Positions 8,515 through 16,972 of a DNA stretch of 56,113 nucleotides are shown here, piece by piece (the stretch's first letter is position 1; each line of letters starts with the position of its first letter). Under the pieces are notes generated by a model, which ran no database searches, was not told the DNA's origin, and saw nothing but the letters and a program-made list of their open reading frames with translations. A program made the translations under genes and the position numbers. The stretch is from Streptacidiphilus neutrinimicus (lineage in GTDB: Bacteria > Actinomycetota > Actinomycetes > Streptomycetales > Streptomycetaceae): assembly GCF_000787815.1 (NCBI RefSeq), contig NZ_BBPO01000012.1:72346-128458 (forward strand), read 5' to 3'.

Positions 8515-8883
8515 GTGGCCGAATCGCTCCGACCACCCACCAGTCCTGCAGTGAACGTCCAGTCCGTCTCCCCGACTGAAACCGTCCTCGCACCAGGCTG
8601 GGGAGAGCCGTCGGGGCAGCCGCCCGCGTTCCTCGTCCAAGCGGACGTCGACGGACAGGACTTCGCGTTCCACATGCACGAGGGCGGCAGCGCCGCCGAG
8701 CAATCATGGCGCTGCGCACAGGCGCTCATGGACGCGGCACAGGAGGCCGTGGGCTCCACGCCGTATCCGCCCTGTCCCGGCCACCGGCACCCGATGGCCG
8801 TCGAGCGAGACGGGGAACGGGTCTACTGGTGCTGCCCCGAGGCACGCCGCGTCCCCGTGGCACCCATCACTCAGGGCGCCTGA
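8515..8883 (+). CDS. Conserved actinobacterial hypothetical protein
   Basis: 122 aa from GTG 8515. The C-terminal part has the pattern PPCPGHRHPMAVERDGERVYWCCPE, with C-x-G-H and CC groups suggesting a small metal site. No transmembrane segment is seen. It is short and sits between two decayed genes, so it may itself be a leftover, but its frame is intact. Confidence 0.5.
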   Translation: MAESLRPPTSPAVNVQSVSPTETVLAPGWGEPSGQPPAFLVQADVDGQDFAFHMHEGGSAAEQSWRCAQALMDAAQEAVGSTPYPPCPGHRHPMAVERDGERVYWCCPEARRVPVAPITQGA

Positions 8884-9548
8884 CGCCGACGGGCTCCTCC
8901 TGGCAGACCACCACGACGTGGAAGGCCTCGACCGACCCGCAGTTCATCGCCAAGATGCAGCGCGTGCTGGAGCTGTACGACACTCCGCCCGCCGACGGCC
9001 GGGTGGTCTGCGTGGACGAGTTCGGCCGCTCAATCTCCAGCCCCGCAAGGGAACGCCTGGCGCCCTCACTGTTCCCCGCGCCGGCTGCGGGCCACCTACA
9101 ACCGCTACGACGGCGTGTGCACATGCTCGCCGCCCTCGACCTGGCCACGGGCAAGATCTACTACCGCATCCGCAAGCGAAAGCGCTGGCGTGAGTTCCTT
9201 GCCCTGCTCAAGACCCTGCGCGCCCGCTGGCCCGGCGAGACGCTCTACGTCGTGCTGGACAACTTCTCTCCGCACAAGCACCCGAACGTCTGGGCCTGGG
9301 CCGAGGCCAACAAGGTCGAGCTGGTCTTCCTGCCCACCTACGGATCCTGGCTGAACTGGATCGAATCCGAGTTCGCAGCCCTTCGCTACTTCGCCCTCAA
9401 CGGCACCGACCACCGCAGCCACGACGAGCAGAACGCCGCCATCAGCGCCTACATCCGCTGGCACAACGCCCGCGCGGAGCCGAAGACTGCCTTCGCCTCC
9501 GAATCACCGATCCGCACCTGGACCCAGTACCCGGCGAAGGCGGCTTGA
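8884..9548 (+). pseudogene. Degenerate IS630-family transposase, 3' part
   Basis: DDE-type transposase C-terminal half. The acidic triad regions are visible: VCVDEFG, VVLDNFSPHKH and YGSWLNWIESEF. The 5' half with the helix-turn-helix is absent. The frame shifts just after DEFG (one base missing near 9026) and back near 9118, where the text runs from RRLRATYNRYDGVC into HMLAALDLATGK. No matching terminal inverted repeat was found nearby. It cannot be active. Confidence 0.8.
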
Positions 9549-9809
9549 GAAGTCCTCCGCCGGCTCCTCCGGCACGGACGGCCACTCTTCGATGGCCGCG
9601 ACGATCTCCGCCAGCCCGGCTTCGAAGGCCACCACGTCGATCACCCCGTCTCCGAACCTCTGCCACAGGTCAACAAGCCCGTCGCCCCATCCGGCGAGAT
9701 CGATCATCTTGTCACCAAGTGTGAAGCCGTCCAACGACGGCTTCCCCACCTCCAGCACCCATCGATTCGCAGCCGCGTCTGCCACGATGCCGCGACCCGC
9801 CAGCTCCAC
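9504..9809 (-). CDS. Hypothetical protein abutting the left att repeat
   Basis: 101-aa frame starting at GTG 9809, the base next to the tRNA-derived direct repeat. The part GFTLGDKMIDLAGWGDGLVD through AIEEWPSVPEEPAEDF reads like a real acidic protein; the last 17 residues run antisense into the transposase remnant and look spurious. It may be the rest of a longer chromosomal gene cut by island insertion, or a small gene downstream of the former tRNA. The family is not recognised. Confidence 0.4.
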   Translation of the reverse strand: MELAGRGIVADAAANRWVLEVGKPSLDGFTLGDKMIDLAGWGDGLVDLWQRFGDGVIDVVAFEAGLAEIVAAIEEWPSVPEEPAEDFSSRLRRVLGPGADR

Positions 9810-9856
9810 GGTGGTGCGCCGCCAGGGACTCGAACCCCGGACCCGCTGATTAAGAG
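9810..9856 (-). repeat. attL: Left attachment site: partial tRNA-Lys copy (47-bp direct repeat)
   Basis: Perfect 47-bp copy of 49503-49549. It covers the tRNA-Lys from the anticodon loop through the T-arm, acceptor 3' strand and CCA end, plus two bases beyond. The 5' half of the tRNA is missing here, which marks this as the displaced 3' end left by site-specific integration into the tRNA gene. Confidence 0.92.
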
Positions 9857-10125
9857 CCTCCCTAGATCATTTCCCGGTAGTACCAACACACTGCAAAGTG
9901 CACTGATCCAGGCCGATCTGTCCGACTTCGAGGTGTCCGCAAGTCCCGACGCCGCCAACGGGTATCAATCGTGATCGGCGCCGTCGCTCCCACCACGCTC
10001 CCACCACCCGGACGCGCGGTCACGGCTACCGGAGCCTGGTATCACACGCCCCAAGGCACTTCAGCCCGAGCCGAGACAGTCCAGGCCTCGCTCGCCACTG
10101 CCAGCACGGGAGGCCATCCAACAGG
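9857..10125. other. Left island end without genes
   Basis: About 270 bases between the left att repeat and the first island gene. The only structure noted is the tandem GCTCCCACC pair at 9985-10006. Confidence 0.5.
9985..10006 (+). repeat. Putative left integrase arm sites
   Basis: Two perfect head-to-tail copies of the 11-mer CGCTCCCACCA (9985-9995, 9996-10006), about 130 bases inside the left att core. The right end has a matching pair in the same orientation with the same 11-base period (49419-49438). Paired repeats flanking the core on both sides are the usual layout of arm-type binding sites of tyrosine integrases. Confidence 0.6.
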
Positions 10126-11814
10126 TCACAGGCCGTGCTGATCGAGCAGCCGCATCAAGTTCCGTTTGCGCTTCTGCCCGGCACGCAGCGCGGCCACGTA
10201 TACGTCGAACTCCCCCGTTGTGCCAAGAGCTTCATGACAGGCGCGGGCACTGACCAGCAACCGAAGAATCTGCTGGTACGCCGCGTCGCCCGTTACGGCC
10301 GTCAGCGGCTCGACCGCGCGCAGATAGACCTTGAGCGCATCACCCGGACGCTGGGCTGACACCAGGTCAGCCAAAGTGAGCCACTGTTGATCCGTGGCCA
10401 CCCCGGTCGCAGCAACCCAGGCTTCCTCGAGATCCCCGTCGTCCACCAGCGCGTCGATCCACGCCGCGGGCGACCGCCACGGTTTCTCTGCCTGCTTGAG
10501 CGCCTCGGCACGCAGCACCTCCAGCGCCGGGCCACGCTCGGCCGGCCAGCAACCGTCAGCCTGCGCAGCCCGGCGCAAGCGCTGGTAGGCGGCCAGACTC
10601 AGCTCCCCACGCAACCGGTCGCGGCGGATTTCCACCGCGAGCTCTGCCTTGCCTGCGGCCTGGTAGCGGTCACACAGGTAGTCGACAAGGCCCGAGTCCA
10701 CCCTCCCGGCGGGCGCGGCGGACGAGGCGGCCTCGAGGCCTCGAGCCGCCCACTCCAGCGCCTCCCCGGATCGGCCGGCAGCGTCGAGTTCCCGCGCGAC
10801 CTGCAGATGCGTGGCACCCGTGGGAGCCAGATCGGCCGCGTACACGGCCACGACCGCGTCAACGTCGTCTTCCAAGCGCGCCAGCTGCTGCTTGAGGTAC
10901 TTGAGCGTCCAGTCGGACGGGTGACGGTGCCACGCCTCCGTCACCAGGGCGGCCAGCCGCGCCTTGCCCGCCGCACCGAGCACGTCGAAGTAGTCGGTGA
11001 CGTCAATGTCGAGCAGGTCACCGCCAGGACCGGTCAGGTGCGCGAAAAGCCACTCCGCGGTCTCCCCCGGAGCGGCCTGCGCCGCCCGGCAGGCGTCGAG
11101 ATGAACCTCGCCCAACTCCTCGACCACACTGCCCAGCTGCCCCGAGGAGTCGTCCACGCTCTCGTACGTGGAGGCGAGGATTCGGAGCGCTTCGCGGGCC
11201 ACCTCCACCGCCTGCTCGGCGTACTCGGTCTCCAGCAATGAGCCGATCGCCCGGACCGCTTCCGCGATCTGTTCGGCGTAGGCGTCCGCATCCGCGTACT
11301 CCACGAAGCCGTACTGGCTGAACGGGGAGGCGTCCAACAGCGCACGAATGCGCACACGCATCGCGTCCACGTCGGCGTTGTCCGCAGCCGCACGCAACTC
11401 CAGCCGACGGCGCAGCGCCCGATCCTGGGCAACCTGTTCCCGGACCAGCGCCAGCAGTTCTCCTTGACTGCGGGCCTCCAGCCACTCGTCCAGATCTCGA
11501 CGGCCGCGCTCCGCCTCAGCCCGCTGCCCCGGAACGGCTGCGGCCCGACTCAGCAGCACCAGCCCCACCGCGACACAGTGCTTGCAGAAATGGCCCTCGC
11601 GACCGTACGGGCAACTGCACTTGCCCCACAGTCCGCCGCCCCGGCCGGTGCCGAGTTCGACCCGGTAGGCACTGCCGCCGTGGACGGTAGCCGTGGCCCC
11701 GGCCTCCAGCACCTCCAACCCTGAGACGGCACCCGTGTACTCCAGGCCCCGCTCGAAGGACCGGACCCCCGCTGCATCCCGCAGCTGCGCCTCCGAGAAG
11801 CCCACCCCGCTCAT
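10126..11814 (-). CDS. SWIM zinc-finger protein with helical repeats
   Basis: 562-aa cytoplasmic protein. ATG 11814 is chosen because GAGG lies 9 bases upstream; ATG 11820 is possible. The SWIM motif is at about residues 65-85 (CSCPYGREGHFCKHC: C-x-C, then C-x-H). SWIM fingers bind DNA or mediate protein contacts. The remaining 470 residues are Ala/Leu-rich and helical, TPR-like in pattern (RSGEALEWAARGLEAA, GKAELAVEIRRDRL). It is the first gene inside the left island end and is transcribed towards the att site. The role is unknown; SWIM proteins of this size often sit near AAA ATPase/VWA modules, none of which is present here. Confidence 0.8.
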   Translation of the reverse strand: MSGVGFSEAQLRDAAGVRSFERGLEYTGAVSGLEVLEAGATATVHGGSAYRVELGTGRGGGLWGKCSCPYGREGHFCKHCVAVGLVLLSRAAAVPGQRAEAERGRRDLDEWLEARSQGELLALVREQVAQDRALRRRLELRAAADNADVDAMRVRIRALLDASPFSQYGFVEYADADAYAEQIAEAVRAIGSLLETEYAEQAVEVAREALRILASTYESVDDSSGQLGSVVEELGEVHLDACRAAQAAPGETAEWLFAHLTGPGGDLLDIDVTDYFDVLGAAGKARLAALVTEAWHRHPSDWTLKYLKQQLARLEDDVDAVVAVYAADLAPTGATHLQVARELDAAGRSGEALEWAARGLEAASSAAPAGRVDSGLVDYLCDRYQAAGKAELAVEIRRDRLRGELSLAAYQRLRRAAQADGCWPAERGPALEVLRAEALKQAEKPWRSPAAWIDALVDDGDLEEAWVAATGVATDQQWLTLADLVSAQRPGDALKVYLRAVEPLTAVTGDAAYQQILRLLVSARACHEALGTTGEFDVYVAALRAGQKRKRNLMRLLDQHGL

Positions 11815-12010
11815 GGACATCAGCCTCACGCTCCACAGCAACCATCAGCGGATTCACCCTCCCGGCACCGCCGGCGACCAGTATCCCAACGACTGCGTCC
11901 GACGCCGTTCCGTTCGACGTGACGTGTGAGCCGAGGGGGGTCGTGGGGCGCGGCGGCAAGCCGTCTGGCCGCTTCGAAGCCGGGCACCGCATGAGAGCCA
12001 GCCGCATGCA

Positions 12011-12028
12011 TATGGTGGAGGTACCATA
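12011..12028 (+). promoter_or_regulatory. Inverted repeat over the ribosome binding site of the second antitoxin
   Basis: TATGGT (12011-12016) and ACCATA (12023-12028) flank the GGAGG ribosome binding site (12017-12021), just before the antitoxin ATG at 12034. This is a likely autoregulatory operator; a short RNA hairpin hiding the binding site is an alternative. Confidence 0.45.
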
Positions 12029-12033
12029 ACCCT

Positions 12034-12273
12034 ATGGCACTGAAGAAGACCACCGTCATGGTGGACGAACAGGACCTCGCGCTGATCAAAGCGGCAGCAG
12101 AGCGTGAGGGCCGCCCCGAATCGGAGTACTTCCGCGAGGCCTTCCACCTCGCCGCACTCCGCACCCAGCGCTGGAACGAGGACTGGGACATCCCCCGTCT
12201 CGACTTCGGCCACCCCGTGAGCGCCGAGGAAATCCACGAGACCGTGTCCGACGCAGTGTCGGACCAGAAGTGA
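12034..12273 (+). CDS. vapB: Ribbon-helix-helix antitoxin (VapB-like)
   Basis: 79 aa with an N-terminal ribbon-helix-helix (KKTTVMVDEQDLALIKAAAE, then GRPESEYFREAFHLAA) and an acidic C-terminal tail for toxin binding. The stop overlaps the toxin GTG (GTGA). It belongs to the island and is unrelated in detail to the VapB at 6417. Confidence 0.85.
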   Translation: MALKKTTVMVDEQDLALIKAAAEREGRPESEYFREAFHLAALRTQRWNEDWDIPRLDFGHPVSAEEIHETVSDAVSDQK

Positions 12274-12704
12274 TCGTCATCGGCGACACCTCCGGCCTGG
12301 TCGCAGCGCTGAACGTCGCCGACCCCGAACACGAGGCTGCTCGGGCCGCCCTGCGTGAAGCCGCCCTCACCGTGGTCTCCCCACTCGTTCTCCTGGAGAT
12401 CGAGCACATCACCACGCGCAACGTCAGCCGCCAGGCCGCCCTCTCGGTCAACGACTGGCTGCTCAGCCAGGAACAGACGGGCCGGGTGGCCGTTCCCGGC
12501 CTGTCCGCCGACACCCTGCGCAAGGCCCGCAAAGTGCAGGACCGGTACGCGGGCCTGCGGCTGGACCTGACCGACGCCGTCAACGTCGTCCTCGCCGAAC
12601 AATTCGACACCGAGTCCATCCTCACCCTGGACCGCCGTGACTTCCGCGCCCTCATGCCGCTGACCGGGAAGCACGGCTTCCGCCTGCTCCCCGACGACCG
12701 TTGA
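12270..12704 (+). CDS. vapC: PIN-domain ribonuclease toxin (VapC)
   Basis: 144-aa PIN toxin coupled to the upstream antitoxin. Active-site acids can be assigned to D6 (VIGDTSGL), E43 (LLEIEH), D102 (DLTDAVNVVLAE) and D111 to D114 (LTLDRRDF region). As part of the island it may stabilise the element by post-segregational killing. Confidence 0.87.
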   Translation: MIVIGDTSGLVAALNVADPEHEAARAALREAALTVVSPLVLLEIEHITTRNVSRQAALSVNDWLLSQEQTGRVAVPGLSADTLRKARKVQDRYAGLRLDLTDAVNVVLAEQFDTESILTLDRRDFRALMPLTGKHGFRLLPDDR

Positions 12705-13108
12705 CGGGAGCGGTCCCCCACCGAGTAGAAGACCGCGCTGTCCGCAGCTACTGGGCGCTTTCCGCGGCGGATCCGGCAGTCCACGACCAGATCCGCGATA
12801 CGGAGAGCGGTCGCGACGCGGATGAACTCGGGGGCCGGGTAGAGCGCAGAGCCCACTGGCATCTCAAACGACTTGCGGTGATGCGCGGGTTGCTGGAGGC
12901 AAAATTCACCCAGCACCCTGCCCTCGCCGAGATCCTTCTCGACACCGGTGACAGCAGGATCAGCTACACCGGGCTGTCGGACTCCCCTTTCTGGCGCGAC
13001 ATCCCAGACCACCGCGGTCGCAACTGGATGGGGCGGCTCCTGGAGCTCACCCGCTCCGAGCTCGTCATCCAGCGGACACTCGGTCCGACCGACAGATCGA
13101 AGCAGTAA
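12701..13108 (+). pseudogene. NADAR-domain protein lacking its N-terminus
   Basis: NADAR (YbiA-like) proteins act on ADP-ribosylated nucleic-acid bases or riboflavin intermediates by N-glycosidic cleavage. The sequence SYWALSAADPAVHDQI, LLEAKFTQHPALAEILLDTG and GRNWMGRLLELTRSEL matches the middle and C-terminal parts of this fold. The first strand region with its F-S-N-F type motif is absent. The only start is a TTG overlapping the vapC stop (TTGA), which gives 135 aa against the usual 150-180. It is probably a 5'-truncated remnant, though a coupled shortened protein cannot be excluded. Confidence 0.6.
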
Positions 13109-13210
13109 CGTCGAAGTGAGCTGCTTCAGGCTCGGTCGATCGCGGCTCGCGCCGACGGCCGACGCCAAGCAATTGAGTGTCCCTCGGCAACGCTGCGGTG
13201 CAGAATGGCC

Positions 13211-13557
13211 GCATGGCAACTTGAAGAGCGCCGGCCGGACGGAAGTCCTGGCGCAAGACGGGCACTGGCTGGTCTGTCCGCGACGGTGACCGCTGGATCT
13301 GCACTGTATGCCACGGGCCTGTCCTCTCCTACCAGTACCGCTTCCATCCTCCCGGGTCCTCCAGCTTCGAGCGCTGCATCGGGTTCGTCTGGTGCTCGGG
13401 ATGTCGGATCTACTCGGGCAACATGGTCTACGTTCCTCGCAAGCGGGTCCTGGTCGATGCCCTTGCCTCGCTGCCTGCCGATGACCGAGACCGGCTGCTC
13501 CGAAAGGAAGCCGCGTTGATCGACCATCTGGATGGCCAGGTCGTCGGTCACTACTGA
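13211..13557 (+). pseudogene. Zinc-ribbon protein with disrupted 5' end
   Basis: The open frame from about 13223 reads DGDRWICTVCHGPVLSYQ, CIGFVWCSGCRIYSGNMVY and RLLRKEAALIDHLDGQVVGHY, a small protein with two C-x2-C pairs. No start codon precedes it in frame. The neighbouring frame has a TTG start and reads LKSAGRTEVLAQDGHWLVC before stopping, so a single shift near 13285 probably split one gene. The family is not recognised. Confidence 0.5.
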
Positions 13558-15428
13558 GTGGCGCTCTGCGCAGGAGACAGCCGCTCCAGCGCCGACCTCG
13601 CGGCGCGGGCAAGGTGCTCGTCTATCCGGAGTTCCTCGTCCTCGTCGCCCGTGTTCACGCCGATCCGTGTGCGGCGGTGCGCCAGCGCTTCGAGTACGGG
13701 AATCACCTGTTGAGCGAACGCACCCATGTCGCCGAGCAGAGTGCAGGTCTCCAGGCCGAACACGTCGTCGGTGAGGTAGTCCGGCAGGAGGTCGAGGAGC
13801 AGGGGCGCGACGCCCGGACCCTGCACGTTCCAGAGCAGGCGCATCGCGCGTGGATGGAGACGCCTGGGGTCCTGCGCCATCCGGCACAGCCGCTCCGTGT
13901 GCCGGTGTGCGAGTCCGCCATGCAGGTGGAGGCACTCCATCAGCGGCAGGACCCGGCGCATTGCCCGGACGGTGTCCGGGAGTTGGTCGAGCCGGCGTTC
14001 GGCGTGGGTGCGGTCTCCGGTCACCGCGAGGAGCACGGCGGCGCACGTGTCGGCCAGATCCTCCCGCTCCAGGCAGCGCAGCAGCGCCGGTGCGGCTGAG
14101 GAAGCCATCGGTCCCAGAGCCGCGAGGACGTCAAGGGCCCGGCGGCGGACCCACGGGCGGCACGTCTGCGGCGAAGGCGCCGACGTGTCCACCAGTGCCA
14201 CGAGGTCGGGAACCAGTGGCGCGGCTGCCGGCCCCAGACTGACGGCGGCGGCCAGGGCCCCGGCCAGCGGACAACCTGTGTGCCACCGGTCCTCGGAGCA
14301 GTGCTTATCAGCCGCGCGAAGGGCGCCGCGCACAGCGTCCACCCACAACGCCGGGTCGGGGCTTGGCGGGATGACGCCCTCGACGGCCTCAACGAAACCG
14401 CGCGCCATGAAGCCTGTCTGCACGAGACCACTCAGTACAACGGCAGCGCGTTGATCCCCCACCCGTCCGAGACCCATGGCGGCCTCGGTCCGAGGCTCAG
14501 GGTCCTCCAGCAACTCGGCCAGGGCGTCGGCGCACAGCCGGGAGTTGTCCAGACTCGCACAGATAGTGCTCACCGCCTCGGCGCGCACCCTGGCGTCGGT
14601 GTCGCCGACAGCCGCGCTCAGAGCTTGACTGAGCCGGTCGGGCGCGGCGCGCCAACGGCGCAGCGCCCCACGGGCGATGTCGACGCCAGCCAGGCGAGCG
14701 ACCGGGGACGGGTGGACCAGTAAACGCGACGCCCAGTCGTAGGCCGCCTCCTCGCGGTCCTGCCGGACCAGGGCGAGCGACCACCACCAGCCGGGACGAA
14801 CGGCAAGCTTGGAGCCTGGGCCTCCCAGGCGCTCTCCGGCCGACGGCAGGCAGGACAGTGCGAGTTCCTCCCACATCGGCCACTGCTCCTGTGGAGCAAC
14901 TCGGACCGCTGCGAGGGCTGCACGGAGTCGGACTGCGTCGTCCGGGTCCGTCCGCAGGCTCTCGGCGAGCGTGAGTGCCCCCTCGCCGGTGAGGTCCCCG
15001 TGCGAGCTGAACATTGCCTCCACGAGGGCGAGACGAGCCACCGGGTCAAGGGGCGAGCCCGGCTCCCGGACCATGTCGAGGGCATGCTCCGGGTCGGCGG
15101 TCGCGAGGAGCCATGCCGCGCTGCGGCGGACGGTTCCGTCCGGATCAGCGAGGCACGATCGGGCGCGCTCCGCGGCCGCGTGCCAGGGTTGCGCACCCCA
15201 GCTCATGTCGTTCAGAAGCTGCAGGGTCCGGCAGCGGGCTTCGGCATCAGGATGCTCGCAGTAGCCGAAGATCAGGCGGGCCGCCTGGCCGTTGCGTTCT
15301 TCGCGCACGACGGTGAACAGGGCGCTGCGGGCGTCACCGTAAGCGCTCCCCCTCGGGTCGGCGAGTGCGGCGGCAAGCCATGCGTCCACGAGTTGGTCCG
15401 GCTCGAAGGCCGTTCCGCCGGGGGTCAC
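13551..15428 (-). CDS. HEAT-repeat protein, 625 aa
   Basis: Alpha-solenoid protein built almost wholly of HEAT-like helix pairs (for example AVRLRAALAAVRVAPQE, RVRAEAVSTICASLDNS, RRRALDVLAALGPMASSAAP). No catalytic domain is seen. Start GTG 15428 (MTPGGTAFEPDQLV). It is the last gene of a minus-strand run: ARH (16973-17929), DUF4291 (16243-16845), a conserved hypothetical (15651-16133), then this gene. Such solenoids usually scaffold protein complexes or, in the AlkD family, bind damaged DNA; no AlkD-specific residues were identified. Convergent with the remnant at 13211-13557. Confidence 0.8.
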   Translation of the reverse strand: MTPGGTAFEPDQLVDAWLAAALADPRGSAYGDARSALFTVVREERNGQAARLIFGYCEHPDAEARCRTLQLLNDMSWGAQPWHAAAERARSCLADPDGTVRRSAAWLLATADPEHALDMVREPGSPLDPVARLALVEAMFSSHGDLTGEGALTLAESLRTDPDDAVRLRAALAAVRVAPQEQWPMWEELALSCLPSAGERLGGPGSKLAVRPGWWWSLALVRQDREEAAYDWASRLLVHPSPVARLAGVDIARGALRRWRAAPDRLSQALSAAVGDTDARVRAEAVSTICASLDNSRLCADALAELLEDPEPRTEAAMGLGRVGDQRAAVVLSGLVQTGFMARGFVEAVEGVIPPSPDPALWVDAVRGALRAADKHCSEDRWHTGCPLAGALAAAVSLGPAAAPLVPDLVALVDTSAPSPQTCRPWVRRRALDVLAALGPMASSAAPALLRCLEREDLADTCAAVLLAVTGDRTHAERRLDQLPDTVRAMRRVLPLMECLHLHGGLAHRHTERLCRMAQDPRRLHPRAMRLLWNVQGPGVAPLLLDLLPDYLTDDVFGLETCTLLGDMGAFAQQVIPVLEALAHRRTRIGVNTGDEDEELRIDEHLARAARSALERLSPAQSATQ

Positions 15429-15650
15429 CGGCTGGAAAGGGCACTGCCCTTCAACAAAGTCGTCATGCGGCCGATCATGTCCACTCGGCGCAGGTTCCGC
15501 AACCGGATTCGGGCTGCCCTGACGGCGAGCAGGTGCCGGAGCCGTGCTCTGACTCGCCCGACGAGGGTCATCGACGTTGAGCGGCGCTGGGGTGTCCGCC
15601 CACGGCAGGCGCTGCGCAAGTCAGCTGACCGAGCCGACGAGCCGCGCGCG

Positions 15651-16133
15651 TCAGTCCCACCAATTGAACAGCAGCTCACCCAACACCGCGGGCTTCCATC
15701 GCCGTATCGGCTTGCGTTCGATTACGGGAAGGGCGGACAGATCGACCTCCCTCAGCGGCGTGCGCAGCGCTGCGTCGTCGAGGACCTGGAAGCCGGCGAC
15801 GACGAAGTCCTCCGCCCAAGCCGGCTGGGGGACCAGCGCCTTCGGCGCATCGCCGAAGACCGGCGAAGCGGCAGCCAGGGTCACGATCGGCAGCAGCAGA
15901 TGCGCGACCACGACCGCCAACAACCGGCCGTCGAAGGCTCGCAGCTCGGTGCAGGTGAAGGACGCGGGATACCCCGGGCCCGCCTCGACCGCTGTCGCTC
16001 GAAGCGGTCCCGCCACCGCCCAGCAGGCTCGTCGCACGGCTGCCGGATCAACCCTGGGCGCAGAGCCACTGCGCCGGTCCTGGAAGCCTGTTGCCCCGCG
16101 CTTGATCCGGCCTGCAGGCTGATCGCTCGTCAT
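15651..16133 (-). CDS. Conserved actinobacterial protein ending FNWWD
   Basis: 160 aa from ATG 16133. The C-terminal signature IRRWKPAVLGELLFNWWD is a recurrent ending of an unnamed actinobacterial family. The centre is hydrophobic (GRLLAVVVAHLLLPIVTLAA) but more like a buried strand-helix unit than a membrane segment. The best ribosome binding site (GGGAGG) precedes a 12-codon reading frame whose TGA overlaps this ATG, so translation is probably coupled, or a one-base shift separates two parts of one gene. Function unknown. Confidence 0.6.
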   Translation of the reverse strand: MTSDQPAGRIKRGATGFQDRRSGSAPRVDPAAVRRACWAVAGPLRATAVEAGPGYPASFTCTELRAFDGRLLAVVVAHLLLPIVTLAAASPVFGDAPKALVPQPAWAEDFVVAGFQVLDDAALRTPLREVDLSALPVIERKPIRRWKPAVLGELLFNWWD

Positions 16134-16242
16134 TCCGCACCGAGGGAACGCACCCATTTCAACGTCATACGCCTCCCTTTCGTTTGCGAGGAACGGTCCG
16201 CTCGCTGCCCTGTCGGCAGTGCGGAGGCCGGCGGCTGCGCCG

Positions 16243-16845
16243 CTACTCGGCACCCAACCGCGCCGCCGACACCAAGGGGAGCGGGTATGGGCGCTCAGGC
16301 GGGAGCAGGGTCGCGGCCGTGCCGGTCTCGCCGTCCAGGATCAGGCGACGGATACGGTGTGCGAGCGGTGTGACATCCGCGATGCCCACGATCCACGAGT
16401 CGAGATACTGGTGGACGGCCTCCCCGCTGAGCCCTACCTGCAGGGAGCGCCAGGGCAGCGGCTGCAGGTTCAGGTCGCGTTCGGGATCCCACTGGAAGCG
16501 GACGTCGCCGCGGCGCAACTCGCGGCGCCAATGGTCACGCGAGGTATGCAGGCGCGGGGTGTAGGAGGAGGCGACAGCCTGGCCGAGAGCGCTGTGGAAA
16601 CCGTCGCGGGTGATCTCGATGGCCAGCACGTGCTCCTGCCCGGGGCTGGTCGCCCAGCCTCTACGGTGCATCATCCACAGGAACGACGGCTTGATCCACG
16701 TCATGCGGGACCGGTTGTAGTCCGCGGGGAACCCGCCTGCGGCCGCGGCCGGGAGAGCGATCGAGGCAGGGTAGGCCTGGTAGACGGTCACGGTCTGGTC
16801 GGTGAAGCGAGCGCGGATCTGGCGAGCGGGAACGTTGACGAGCAC
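16243..16845 (-). CDS. DUF4291 family protein
   Basis: 200 aa from GTG 16845, preceded by a strong GGAGGGAGGAG site. The family core is unmistakable: PARQIRARFTDQTVTVYQAY, then SRMTWIKPSFLWMMHRRGW and GQEHVLAIEITRDGF, followed by RDLNLQPLPWRSLQVGLSG. The biochemical role of DUF4291 is not established. It lies 127 bases downstream of an ADP-ribosylglycohydrolase gene on the same strand, probably in one transcript, which suggests a shared process but proves nothing about activity. Confidence 0.85.
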   Translation of the reverse strand: MLVNVPARQIRARFTDQTVTVYQAYPASIALPAAAAGGFPADYNRSRMTWIKPSFLWMMHRRGWATSPGQEHVLAIEITRDGFHSALGQAVASSYTPRLHTSRDHWRRELRRGDVRFQWDPERDLNLQPLPWRSLQVGLSGEAVHQYLDSWIVGIADVTPLAHRIRRLILDGETGTAATLLPPERPYPLPLVSAARLGAE

Positions 16846-16972
16846 GCGGCCGATGATCTCCTCCCTCCGCCGGACCGGCCAGTGGTTTTCGCGAGCACGC
16901 GGCCGCAGGGCCGACTGCTCTGTGCGCGGCAGCACACACCACCCCTGACTCACACCGGCGGCCCAGCCCCGG

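Noticed and set aside
8706-9548. Intact transposase of 280 aa
   Set aside because: The frame joins unrelated 5' sequence to the DDE domain and skips correct sequence between two compensating shifts.
12270-13108. DarT/NADAR toxin-antitoxin pair
   Set aside because: The NADAR remnant follows a PIN toxin gene, not a DarT-like ADP-ribosyltransferase, and lacks its N-terminus.
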